This document shows positions 21,970 through 33,900 of a DNA stretch of 64,000 nt, piece by piece (position 1 is the first letter of the stretch; the number at the start of each line of letters is the position of its first letter). The position numbers and the translations under genes are program-made. The stretch lies in assembly GCA_019096065.1 (NCBI GenBank), contig JAGUCH010000006.1:4670001-4734000 (forward strand), read 5' to 3'. The stretch comes from Paracyclopina nana. Taxonomy: Eukaryota; Arthropoda; Copepoda; Cyclopoida; Cyclopettidae. The notes beneath the pieces were generated by a model. The model did not search any database, was not told the origin of the DNA, and saw only the letters and a list, made by a program, of their open reading frames with translations.

Positions 21970-24900
21970 CTGCAAAATAAAAATAGATCTTCTTCATCCA
22001 TCTTGCATTATGCGCTTAATCATTCTGCTGCCTGGGGCATCTTTACTTAAGTTCGTTGGGAATAATTATCAGAGCTACTACTTGATCATTATACACGTAC
22101 TGTGCTCTAGGGAAAATAAATTGATGCGCCTGTAGCAGCTCAGCTAATTGGAAGTAATCTAAGCTCAACGTAGTGGCCCAACGAATTTTATATCGTTTTT
22201 TTTTATCTTCCACCACAAACATGCAATGTGCAACCATACTACCTAAGGTCATGGCAGCATCAGCCTTAGCTTGCAGTGTTAATTTTGCTGCCTTATCTCG
22301 GCAATTAATTGCCCCAAAAGACAGTGAAGAGGGTCGCCATAAATTTCTTACCCTTGAAGATTCTGTTGATAATGTTTGAGGCGTTTGCGGCGAGGCCACG
22401 TTGGTCGTCGTCATGTTTGTGTCTGGATTATGTGTCACATGTACCAAATTCGTGGCAGTTGTGGTATTTGGCGAGTAAAAACTCTGGCTTTTTGTCGGAC
22501 AGTCGCCGTTCTTGAAAGAGGATCCTCCGGACACGTATTTATCCCACAATTTGGCTATTTTCCCGTGGTACTGAAAAGAAAGCAGAGGGGGAAAAGTTTT
22601 AAATGCGAATCCAAAGTTTCGAATGCAAAGCTGCCACAATCTTGAACTTATCTCTGGCTTACCACTAACGCCTAAGCAATAATACGAGCACAATGCATCG
22701 AAAAAAAAACAGCCAATTAGAGAGATCAAATAGAAGTTTTTTTTCCATGGAGGCAAAGATGGGGGATTTGGGCTTGATTTTTTGCAATCACAAGAACTGC
22801 TGCTTATGCGCAGAGGAAGAGAGCGATTTCAGCATATGGGCAAACTTTGTTCATTTCTTGATGTTCTGGCCTAACTGGTCGATGGAAAACTTTTTAACTG
22901 GAAATTTCAAGGAAACCTGCATACATGGCAGGGCGAAGGCCTGATGTTGTTGCTGTAGCATCAACAAAACTTTGCTGGATGAAAGGTAAACACAGATGAA
23001 AGTGTCGCAACATCAGTGGTAGTTGGCTAAGTACACAAACTTTGTACTACAAGGTTTGCAAGTTTACTAAATACGTCATATTAAGGCAAACTCGCCACAA
23101 CAAGCTGTAATTTTCGTTTTATGTGGGTATTTTTGAAAAGCTCCATTTTAGCCAGCCAACTCCCTGAGTGCTATTAGAACAAGTTCTTACCATGTATAGG
23201 AAAGGGGCACCTTTTTTGCATGCACCCTACTGTGACTTTGAGCAAAGCACACCCTCGAGAAATGCCAGATGTTGCAACAACTTTCAAGAAATTCAGATAG
23301 AACAGCCAGCCATCCTCAAGCACAACTTGCACGCACACTATTTAGAATCTTTTACTATACCTCGTACTTCTTCTATCTCTGCGATAGAGCCAACGGAGGT
23401 CATTGTCACGCAATGCAATAGATTGACACGATTCCTTGCTCTCTCCCACAAATTAGGTTAGTGAAGATCACATCCTTACATCGATTCTACTATAGCACAC
23501 GGCTGCAGCCATTGTGTGTGTGTGGCCCAAGGCCATTATTGCTGAATTCGGAGGATTTCACTAATGATTATTCTCAGTGGAGAAGTAATTCAAGATCCCA
23601 GCTTCACTAGTAGCTATGAAATGATCCACCAACGGCTTTCTAAACCCATGCAAATGATGAGGGTCTGCTTTGAGGGGACACCTATATCATTATGGATTCA
23701 ACCTCATTTTCCAACCAAATGGCTTCTTCATCTTGCAACCAGAAAGCATCGTCATTTTAATCGTTGTCAGCAGCATCACCACGACAATATTCAAATATGA
23801 AAGCTTTTCTTGGGCTTCCCCAAGAAGAAGAAGAGAAAATAATGGAAGTAGATGGAGGCCAACATTTACTATCATCATCATTTTCAATTCAAGGATTTCT
23901 TTGGCTTTCAAAGTTTTGCGCGGGGTCGTGGCACGGTCCCATTGTGGTCTATATGAAATCTTTTAGGGAAGAAGCTATGACAAATTGAAATATGACTTTT
24001 GGAGCAACTTCCTTCTTTCTTTGCGAGAGAGCCATCATGATATCTCTGAAGAAAACTTTTTCTCAAAAAGGATGAAAAATTGGAAAGCCTTTCTCGTGGC
24101 TGCCACAAAAGTCAAAACGTCTCTCTATTACTACACATAACCTACTTTGACTTTCAAGAACATCACTCAGCTGAGCAAATCCAACACCTTTAACTCTGAG
24201 AAGCAGACATCTTTCTTTTTTGTTGAAGCAACTTTTTTACCCACCCCTTCGCCTGGCTCGGCTTCGAGAGAATTTTTTCTTAAGCTCACCTTATAGAGGA
24301 TGATGAAGATGAAGACAATGGAGAACGCCACAGCAACATACGTCACAATTTCCAACACGAGTACAGTCACCGGTGACAGTTTGGCACTTGTCATATTAAC
24401 GTCGTCACCCTTCTTCTTCATGAGCACTGCGAAATTCGTCAAATGATCGCACTCGCATATGGTGAGGCTGTCATTGGAGGATTTGATGCTGCACCCCGTG
24501 TCGGACCAGCCGGAGAGCTCGAAATTCCAAAAGACACACACTGGCTCAGTTAAATTGGGCGCCAAATGCCTCATGGTTAATTCCACCTTTTTTGGCAGCT
24601 GGATGTGCCTCCCTTGGCTCATTGAAGCACTCACAATGCGAGAGTTGACCACGTAGTTCTCGGGGTTTTTGATGAACCTCTCCGCTGGCATGAGGAGATC
24701 GTGCAGCGTTTTGTATTCAAAGAACACAGACTTGGTTAATCCAAGGTAGGCATTCTCCACCAACGCCTCGTTGGGGAGTTTGACTTGGCTCAGAATTGGG
24801 CCAAATTGGGATTGCCTGAGAAGCAGGGGGAAATTTGAGCCTTGGCTGTCGCGCAGAGAGCTCACATCAAATACCGACAGGGCCAAAACTGCAGGGAAGA

Positions 24901-27900
24901 AGATACAAAGATATACATATATAATGTTGAGCGATGAATTTATGCCGAGCTTACTCAAGTTTTCCGAGGCCTCCTCGAGCAACTCTGGCGTGTCTGTGAC
25001 CTCTGCGAGGAGAAACGCGACCTCTTCAACCGCCAGAAGCATATTGTTGATCAACTTCATCCTGACAGGAAGCCTGAGGTCCAACCAGGCCATCCTTTTG
25101 TCCTCGCTAATGAGATTTGACGTTGCTCTGATGATGTTGGCAGCCACTTCTTGCACAAAAGCCTCCTTATTGTACAAATGGTCTCGGAGGCCGGTTTGGA
25201 GGATGAATCGGAGTCGGTTGCCTATCGTCCGCATCACGGCCACGCAAGTGTCCAAATCCCCGCCATAAAAGTGCGACAACTTGGAGGTCATGTGGGCCAA
25301 CGAGGTGGCCAGAACAGCCTCGGGATCTTCGGCTCGCACTCGAGCCTCGAGGCTGGTGGCGGCCTCAGATTTGCAGTCTGACATATCTGGATGGTTTTCG
25401 GACCAGAGGCCGGAATTGAGGCAGGTCCAACGAGCCAGGCCAGAAGAGCCTAGAGGGCAAGGCAAAATGCTCGTTTCGCCTGGCTTCGTCCAGCCCCATT
25501 GCACGTTACGCGATACTGCGGGCACACAGTAGCCGGATTTGTCCTCGTCGTTGCTGTCGATTATAACCTCTACTGGCCTCTGGATGGAGTGGCCGGACTC
25601 TGCAAAAAGATGGGGGATTTTTAGCATTTTTCCTCCTTGGCAAGCATTAAGGTAGTTATTTGTCTTCATCTGGCTAATGACCCAGTTACGACGACGAGGC
25701 TCCAGTACATGCAGTTTAGTGGGCAAATTACTTCCATGGCCCAGCTAAGTACATCTTTTGGGATCTTTGCTTCAACAGATATCTTAGAGGAGCATATACT
25801 TTATGATATTACAATATGGGGTGGCAGGTGAAGTGGCCAGTTGCCAGATCATCAGTAGCACAAAAAGATCTAGAGCATGCTATACTCTATGCTAGTATTT
25901 GCAAATGCTAGAAACACGAGAAGATATGTAGGCATTATTTTAAGTTAAGCTCACGCGTCTTCTTCTAATGCTATTGTGGAAGCAATAAAAATTCTACCTC
26001 GTACCATTTCCTTCCCAAAGAGAATTGCTCACTCTCAGTGTGTGACTCAGTTGTTTTTAAATGCTCATCATTTCTTTCTGCTCGTTTTAGCATCTCTACA
26101 AGACTCTACAGCAAGTACGGTAGTAAAAGGCACACCACCACTGCTGGGTAGCTTTAGGGGTCCTCCCCGCATCTCGAGCCTGGATTATATGACAGCTGAG
26201 CTGAATATAGTGGTGTCATAAAGCAACTCGTGAATAACTTGAGCTTCAGTCTCAGTTTGAGATGCACGCAACAGTTTTATTTTTCTCCAATAGATATTGG
26301 ACCTGCGTGGAAGGTCGTGATCAACTGCAGCCCATATCATGATTTCGTTGGCCACCAAAACAAAAACTCCAATTCTATCTAAAACAGAACTGTGGCTCGT
26401 CTGCTTTGAAAATCAATATGTATCGGCGCATGTAATTACAGCAAAAAAACTGGCTGTCGCGATACATCAAGATAATTGAGCTTTTTCCTAAATAGCTTTG
26501 TTGACTTTGGCGAAAACATGGCTAGAAGTGGAGGTGTGAGGGAGTCATTTGTCAAAATGTACCAAGTAGTAATATGGCCACACGCCACTTGGGCAACGCT
26601 AAAAAATGGCTGAGTCGCCCCAAGAAGACGTCATAACAAAATGGGCACTTGGGAAATTTTTCACTGCAGAGAAATGTCACTCATATACGTGCGCAAACTG
26701 AAATATGACTTAATTTCCTAATTACATGTTTTGTGTGCTTGACACACTCGTCGAAAAATTGCCCTCAACATGCCTCAAGGCACAACTCGCACGCGAGGAG
26801 AGAAATCAGAGAGACCTCCAAGGCACGTATAAATATGAACTACGTACCTGTTTGCTCCACTTCGTACTCATTGATCGTGTCAGTAATGGATTCTTGATCC
26901 AACAACGAGTTTGTGGCCTCCACAACGATCGTTGTCGTGCTGGTCGAGGGCATCATCGTTGTTGTTGTTGTTGTCGTAGTTGTCGTAGACGTTGGCCTCG
27001 GGGTCGTGATGGGAATCCTCAGGGGGGTCGTTGAGGTCAAGTCCCCAGTGACCAAAATGGGCTTTCTTTGCAGCAGCGAGTCAGAGCTCGTGGGCAGCAT
27101 TAACCCACTCTCGTCAGCTGCTGCTGCAGTTGGTAAGTTTGAAATGCTAAAAATGGCCTTTTCCTCTAGCTGCTCCTTCTCTTGAGTTGTGGTTGAGCTA
27201 GATGAAGTCAGAGTTGTTGTCGACGTCGCAGTCGGACTTAATTTTGGGTTATTCCACAAATTGTCAGCCCCGCCTTGCAAAAACCAAGGTGGAAGCGGCC
27301 TCTTGGTCGTGGTTGCCAAAACGCGAGGAGCACACGCGTAATGAACTTCCACATATTTGTGGGTGCCTGGACAGGGATCCCCGAAAACGTCCGAATTCAC
27401 TGGCATTTTGCATTGACGCTTGTTGTCGCACCTGCAAGAAAATGCATCATTACAGAACGAGGTGGTAGCTCAAAAAGTGCAACAAAGATGTTTTGCCGCA
27501 GTTTTATACCCACTAATCAGGTGCACTGAAAGTCAACGAAATTATTAAGTTGTCATGTCATTGCTGCTTGGCGATAACAACAACAGATGCTAAAGTATAT
27601 AGCAGTGATGCTCTCATGCTATGGAGAAAAGGTCAATGCCATCATCGTAGTTATGTATATGTAGTTGGCTTAATTTTTGATGAGTGTAAGATGAGGCAAG
27701 AAGATCTTTTGTTTCGGTCGTTCCCGCCCCAAAAGTGATCCCTTGAATCGGCGAGCAATGAGGTTGAAGCACGCGAGAGCCCAATTTTTCGTCGAGCTTG
27801 GCATAGAAAAATTCCATTTACAGCAGGCTGACATGAATTCGAAACGGGCTCCTCTTTGTCTCTTTTAGTATAACAGACTGCATGTGTAGTTATATCTTCC

Positions 27901-30900
27901 ACGACCGGAGCGCGGAAAATTGCCCAATAAAGAGTGTCCTTAATTGCATTCGCGCACAAAGTGAAATCGCAGACGACGAGATTGTTTTGCATGTTTCCCC
28001 CTCATTTTCAGGTCCTTAAATTGCGCGGCTGCGCGCGCTGCAAAAAACTGAGGCTTAAATGAGCAAGTATTTGCAAGTGCTCGCAAGACTATTACATTTT
28101 TTCTGAGCCATTCATAATTTAAAAAGTTTTCAAGTTACAAGGAAACTTTTGTGTCAACTTTGTGGGCATGTATATTCCACCTACATAAAGCAAAATGGGC
28201 CATAAAAAGGGAGGTTTTTCTCACATATTTTTAATGGTCTGAATTGAAGCAGAGCGCAATTATCAAAGTTTCAGCCATATCCAGTCGGTCGTGGCAGCAG
28301 TATTGGAATGTAATTTCCTTTCTGTGCCAAGAGTTTGAGTACTTTTCAAGTTGGTGCTTCTCGGCCATTTAAAAACCGACAAAACTTGCAGCAGCAAAAG
28401 TTTGCCCATATAAAATCTTCTGCTTAATTTGACTTTCCTTTTTGTTGCTGTCGATTTTTTGAAGGATTAAAGTCAGATTTCCTCTATACAGTGACAACAA
28501 CATGTTTGACTGACATGTAAAGGAAAGAAGCCATTGAAGAAATTTCCACTTTTTTACTGTTTCTTCCCCTCAATCTAGCAGTTCTGGCAAAGCTGGTTTT
28601 TTTGCTTTCAAGATTCCTTTATTGACATATTTTGCCAATCCAATACAGCAGTAGTGTACCATATACCTTTACTACACCAGGAAAGACATGCCGTAATAAA
28701 AGTAAGCACAGCACCCAAAAGGGTTATTATATAGTATATCTGAGCAGCACACGGCTACCAAAAATGATGTTGGTATTGTGAAATCAAGAAGAAAAAGCTA
28801 GCTGGCCACCGAAATCAAGCTACGATATTATCAGAGTATGAACTCTGCAAAAACCAGACAGTCGACGAAGAAATTCAGTTGCACAAGAATATAAGATCAT
28901 GAGCGGACAAGTTAATTTCCTGAGTGTCTGACTTTAGGGACGATACGAAAATGGACTTTGGAGCACACCCTGCATTTCAAGAGGCAGCAGAAAAAAGGGG
29001 AGCAAAGAAGGGAAAAACTAGATTAAGATTTCCATGTTTTTATAATAATCAGGTGGATTTTGGAAGGCTTTCTTGCAGCGGACATCAACAAAAAACCATT
29101 ATAGGATTATGGATTTGCATATTCACTAAAGCATACGAAAATGAATAATATCAAATAGAGCCCTTCTTACTTTTCCCATCGTTTGTTGTATCCCTATCCT
29201 TCAGATGATGGATCGAAAAAAGGGGGGATGCACATTAGAGAAAAATAGGCCTCATAGCCTTAAAAAACACAGCTAATGGCCCAAAGCCAATGGAAGCAGA
29301 CCTCCACATACTACATAAGCTTGTACTCATATATGTGTGTAGCACACAGATTTGAGCCAAAGAAAGCTTATGGCCAGAAGTCGATGGGCTCATCACATCT
29401 GGTATTCAGACTGGAGGAAACTTTTCCTCGAGCTACTACTTAGGAATGTACCCACTTCCAACAAAAAAAAGATACAACTACAGATAGATTCGTCTTAGCC
29501 AGGGATATTGTGTATTCGTTTCCCCGAGACTTTTTAGTCAATCTTATTTCCAATACAATGCTGCTGCTTCTAAGCTCCCCTCAAGCCTAAATTGGGGCAA
29601 AAAAGCACAAGCTGACCACAACTGTAATCAGAAAAAAGTGGCATCAAATAAATAAATCAAGATCAATGCACCTGGAGTCCAAAGCCCATTTTTAGCTGAT
29701 AGACTAACTTTTGGGTCACCATAAGAGAGAGAGAGAGAACAGGAAAAAATATCGACTGTGGCAAAAATCCTGGGTGATGGTGAAAAATTGACCCAAATTC
29801 CTCCATGTTTGAGCAAAATGAGCTGACTCGCACAATTATATTAGTTGGCAAGGCAAACTGAAAAATGGGCGCATTACAGCAACTTTTTGTCGATTCACGA
29901 CTGAGAATGGGAAATACTGGAGCTAGTGAGAACCTTCCCAGCTTTTCTTTATTTCCCAGGCCCCTTTTTTACCCCTACATATCTAGCTGATGATCCTGGA
30001 GTGTTCTTCTCTTAAAAATGGATCAAAAGCGTATTTTGAAAAAACCTGCTACACTGCTCTGTTTCTGTTTTTATATGATGGAAAGTAATTTTCGCATGTA
30101 TAATTCAGTTTACCAATTTGTCTCAGTTCATATTACTACACATATATAAAGGCTCTGACGTTTAACTTTATCAAGTGACACACATTATAAAGTATTTTAT
30201 AAGGTGTGTTGCTCCTCTGTTTGACCAGAGATTGTCCAAGAAGGAAAACCCAGTGCAGAAAATAGGAGAAAAAATGCCTTGCATGGGGATCGAACCCTGA
30301 TCATCTAGATTAGGAATCCGACGATCTACTGACTGAGCTACCACTACATATAGAAAAGATTGTTGATAGAATACTTTTTTATTCTTCTTCTTAGCTGATA
30401 AAAGATTAGCAGAGGAGTAGATTCTCTATCAGAGATACTAGACAAATCTTGATCTAACACATCTTTTAGCTTCAAAGAGTGCCAAATTCAAAATGCACAC
30501 TTTTTAAGTGATTCATTAACACTTTGGGCTACTCTTGCACTACTGAGGGCCTCTCAACCCAAGCCCTCAAAGTAATGGATCAAATGCTAAGTCAAGATTG
30601 CCTGGTCTGGTAACTTCATTAACATTTGAAAATTACTTTCCATCATATAAAATCGTATATATATGTAAACAAATTATAAAACAGGCTTACAAAATGTCTG
30701 AGCTCATTTTACAAAGTAAAAATCTCGTAGCATTACTTGGCTCTCGCAAGCTCGAGCCCGCAAAGTTGCCACTCGATTTTTACTTTACAAAATTTGCTCA
30801 GCTATTTTATTAGCTTGTTTTATAAATTGTTTACATATATAAATAGATACACTACTGAGAGTGCTTTAGAAATTGGCAGCTGCATCATTCCAGACTCTTT

Positions 30901-33900
30901 TTTTTCAGGATCATAAATTTGCCTGGCAAATTCAGAGGATTTTCCCCTTTTCTCCGAATAGAGCCACTGAATGAAATATGGAAAGAACGATAAAAGCCCT
31001 ATTCATTACCCGCGAAAAACGCGAGCAAGGTTTTTCTGCTACTGCTGAAGCTGTCAACAAAATAAGATAGATACAGAAAAGTATGAAAAGGCTTTTCTCA
31101 GGCTCATGCTCACGTTTGAACTTTTGATTAGGAAGTTTTTGTGCATCATCCAAGTTTTGGCGCAAAAAAGCAACATAGCTGCAGTGCGAGAGAGAGAGAC
31201 CTTAAAGAAAGTTTGACATCAAAGCCAGAAGAACCTTTCTTTCTGATAAACCTTTTTCAACTCGATTACTTTGTCATTTTAGCCGGATCTAATTTTGGGT
31301 GAAACGAGAATAATGCCCGCCCAGGGATGATGAGTCGGAAATGTAAGCCATATTCCCCCTTTTCTCTCCTATTTGCTATGACTGAGTAACTCTTTCAAAA
31401 GTCCCACTCCTGCCTAAAGGGTTGTGTAGCAGTACTTTGACACAGGGTGACCGCCACAATTCTCACGATGCTTCTGCAAGCGACGTGTGCAAATGAATGA
31501 AAATGACAAGTGACCATCAGCACAAGAATAAAGATGCAATCTTGGCCAGTTGTCCGCTAATTATGCCAAGGTCCTTCTCTTGAAGGACATCAGGGTTGCA
31601 ATTTCGGTGGGCCACCCTGTTTATCCCTCGCCCAACTTGCTTCCTTCTTTCATTACACACTCATATAGCAAACTGAGCATACTGAGGCTGGCGTGTTGAA
31701 TATCATAAAGTTTCTTCTGCTTCTATCTCGTCAAAACGACGACAACATCCACCCTCGTTTTTTCCACCCCCTCAAAATAAGTACCACATCGTTCCATATT
31801 CCAAGTTGGGCTTCAAAACGACCCTCCAGAGAATAACAACGGAATAGGACGTGGAGTAAGGGGGAATTCAAGAAAAGGGATCAAAGAACCACTAATACTA
31901 ACGTTACTATCACACCGATTAATGCCTCCCTGACATGAAATTCATTAATGGTGATACAGCTGAATACATTATTGCTACTTTTCAGCCCAGCTTCATACGT
32001 AGTAGTAATAATAGTAGTATGTGTCAAGTCATGCGAACAGTGCATGGTGCTTAATTTTTCAGTGGTCCCATGACGACAAAAAAAACGGCCGTTTTGGAGA
32101 CAAAATGTAATTAATTAGATATATGACGAGACGCATGAAAAAAATTCGAATGAGAGACCGTTTCTCATTCGGTAAAGTGACAGCTAGGCAAGCTGTTTTT
32201 TTCCTACACGTCTGCTTTTAACCAACTAAAAGGCTAATACAAGTCTGGCATATATTTACCCACGTAAGGAAATGGAGCTTGATGCTTTAGTATTATGACC
32301 GCAATAACAACCCTTACTTGCACCTTGGTAGTATTGGTAGGCAGTCAGCGCAACTGGTTGGTAAAAGGGGTAACATGCGATTCGATCATCAACTTACTTT
32401 GTTTGCAAGACCCTGAGAGTCCTTGGCGACATACAATTGACACTCCAATCTGTATAGCCGTGCTTGTTACAAATGGCGATGGAGAATCGACCGTAGTTGG
32501 CTCGCACCACCGAGATGGTTTCGCCAATATCACACGAGATGTGCAACTCTTCGTCTTCACATCGATAGGCTGTCCTTTGCTTCGTTCCATCTGGAGCCTC
32601 GCCTGAAAAACACACAAAAGTATAGACTTGTGTCGATGCGAGAGCAGCAGCTGCCAATGAACTGTGGGCCCATTGTAAACACATTTCGCCCCCCATTTCT
32701 CCTCCTCATCCTGCATGATATGAACTAGACCAATTTTTATGGCACCCAGATCCATGTGTGGTATATGCTATAAAGGGACTGCGATTCAACCTCAGCCCGC
32801 AAAATACGAGGAACATCCAGTGTGTGTCTTATGGTATATGTGGCTTTTCACTGGCTTTACGAGTGTCGCAAATTTCCCTCGTTTTTGGCAGACTCGCAAC
32901 CTGTACACACATGCCATGAAAAATGATGCTAGATTTCCCCTCAAAAATTGGGGTCACGTGCTCCTTTTTATAAATTGCAAGAGGAGAGGCCGAAGAAAGA
33001 GCTCCTTTTTAATTTGTCATATTGTGCCATGGTCCTGACAAGCAGCTACTGACTCGCTGAAAACTGGGCCATGAAATTGAATTTGCCGGCTTCTGAAGCT
33101 TACTCTTACTACAACAGAAAGGTTAGCTGGAGAAAACGACTCACAAAAAAAAGACGAGAGCTTCCTTGGCTGAAGAGGCTCAAGTCGCGGATAAGGATTG
33201 TAATAACACTGGAGCTTTTCTCTTATAGGTCTTTAAAGCGTGTGTCAGTAAACGCAAAAAGCCTCTTATGCGCAGCATATACAATTTGCCTGGTCTTTCT
33301 CTCTAACTCGATAATTGGGGGTGCTCAGAGCTAAATAATGGTTAAGTGTCATCAATGTCAGGGATCGAGCCAGCCCGAGCTGGCAATAATCTGAATAACA
33401 ATTTTCCTCACCCCAGTCTAGACGAGCCACTGTTATCATTAAAGACCTTTGGTGTAAGCCCAAGGCTGGAAATCTGTTTTTGATTGCTGCTCAGGTCATC
33501 CTTGCCAAATTGTACAGCAGTGGGAAAAATGACCCCAGCAAAATATACAATAGCTCACGGTGAGACGCTGCAACAACATTTTTTCCCTTGCCCTTAGCTT
33601 TTGATGTTGTCCCATTTCCTCTGAAATGATGACATGACCTGATAAATGGCTTACAAGTGTTTCCTCACCACCGACACCAATTGCACGACAATAATTAACT
33701 CGTTTTAGCAGCCAAATTCGTAGAGCAGCTTTTTGTTAGCCGGCGTACAAAGGAACGAGGAATGACAACAACAACAGCGGATGTGTTGTCAAATGTCACC
33801 AATTTGGTCCTAATTATGCGACGAGTACCATTTTTTTCGTTATGGATTTTTTGGCAGTTGTTGGAAGATTTATGGCAATCTTGCAAGATAACTGGCGGAA

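Larger units (their letters stand above)
27432..32397 (-). other. Intron 2 of the latrophilin-like gene
   Basis: 4966 bp splitting the lectin domain. It contains a GA microsatellite near 29726-29738, a tRNA-like sequence at 30275-30349 and a long imperfect hairpin at 30656-30846. No host or nested coding exon is supported. Confidence 0.65.

Noticed and set aside
23690..23911. Hydrophobic minus-strand ORF in intron 5 as a possible GPCR helix exon
   Set aside because: It lacks GPCR motifs, has no convincing splice sites and its hydrophobicity comes from AT-rich low-complexity DNA.
24167..24289. Continuation of the receptor frame past the TM1 exon as the main protein end
   Set aside because: A good GTGAGC donor and two downstream exons in matching phase make the spliced form more likely; kept only as a possible isoform.
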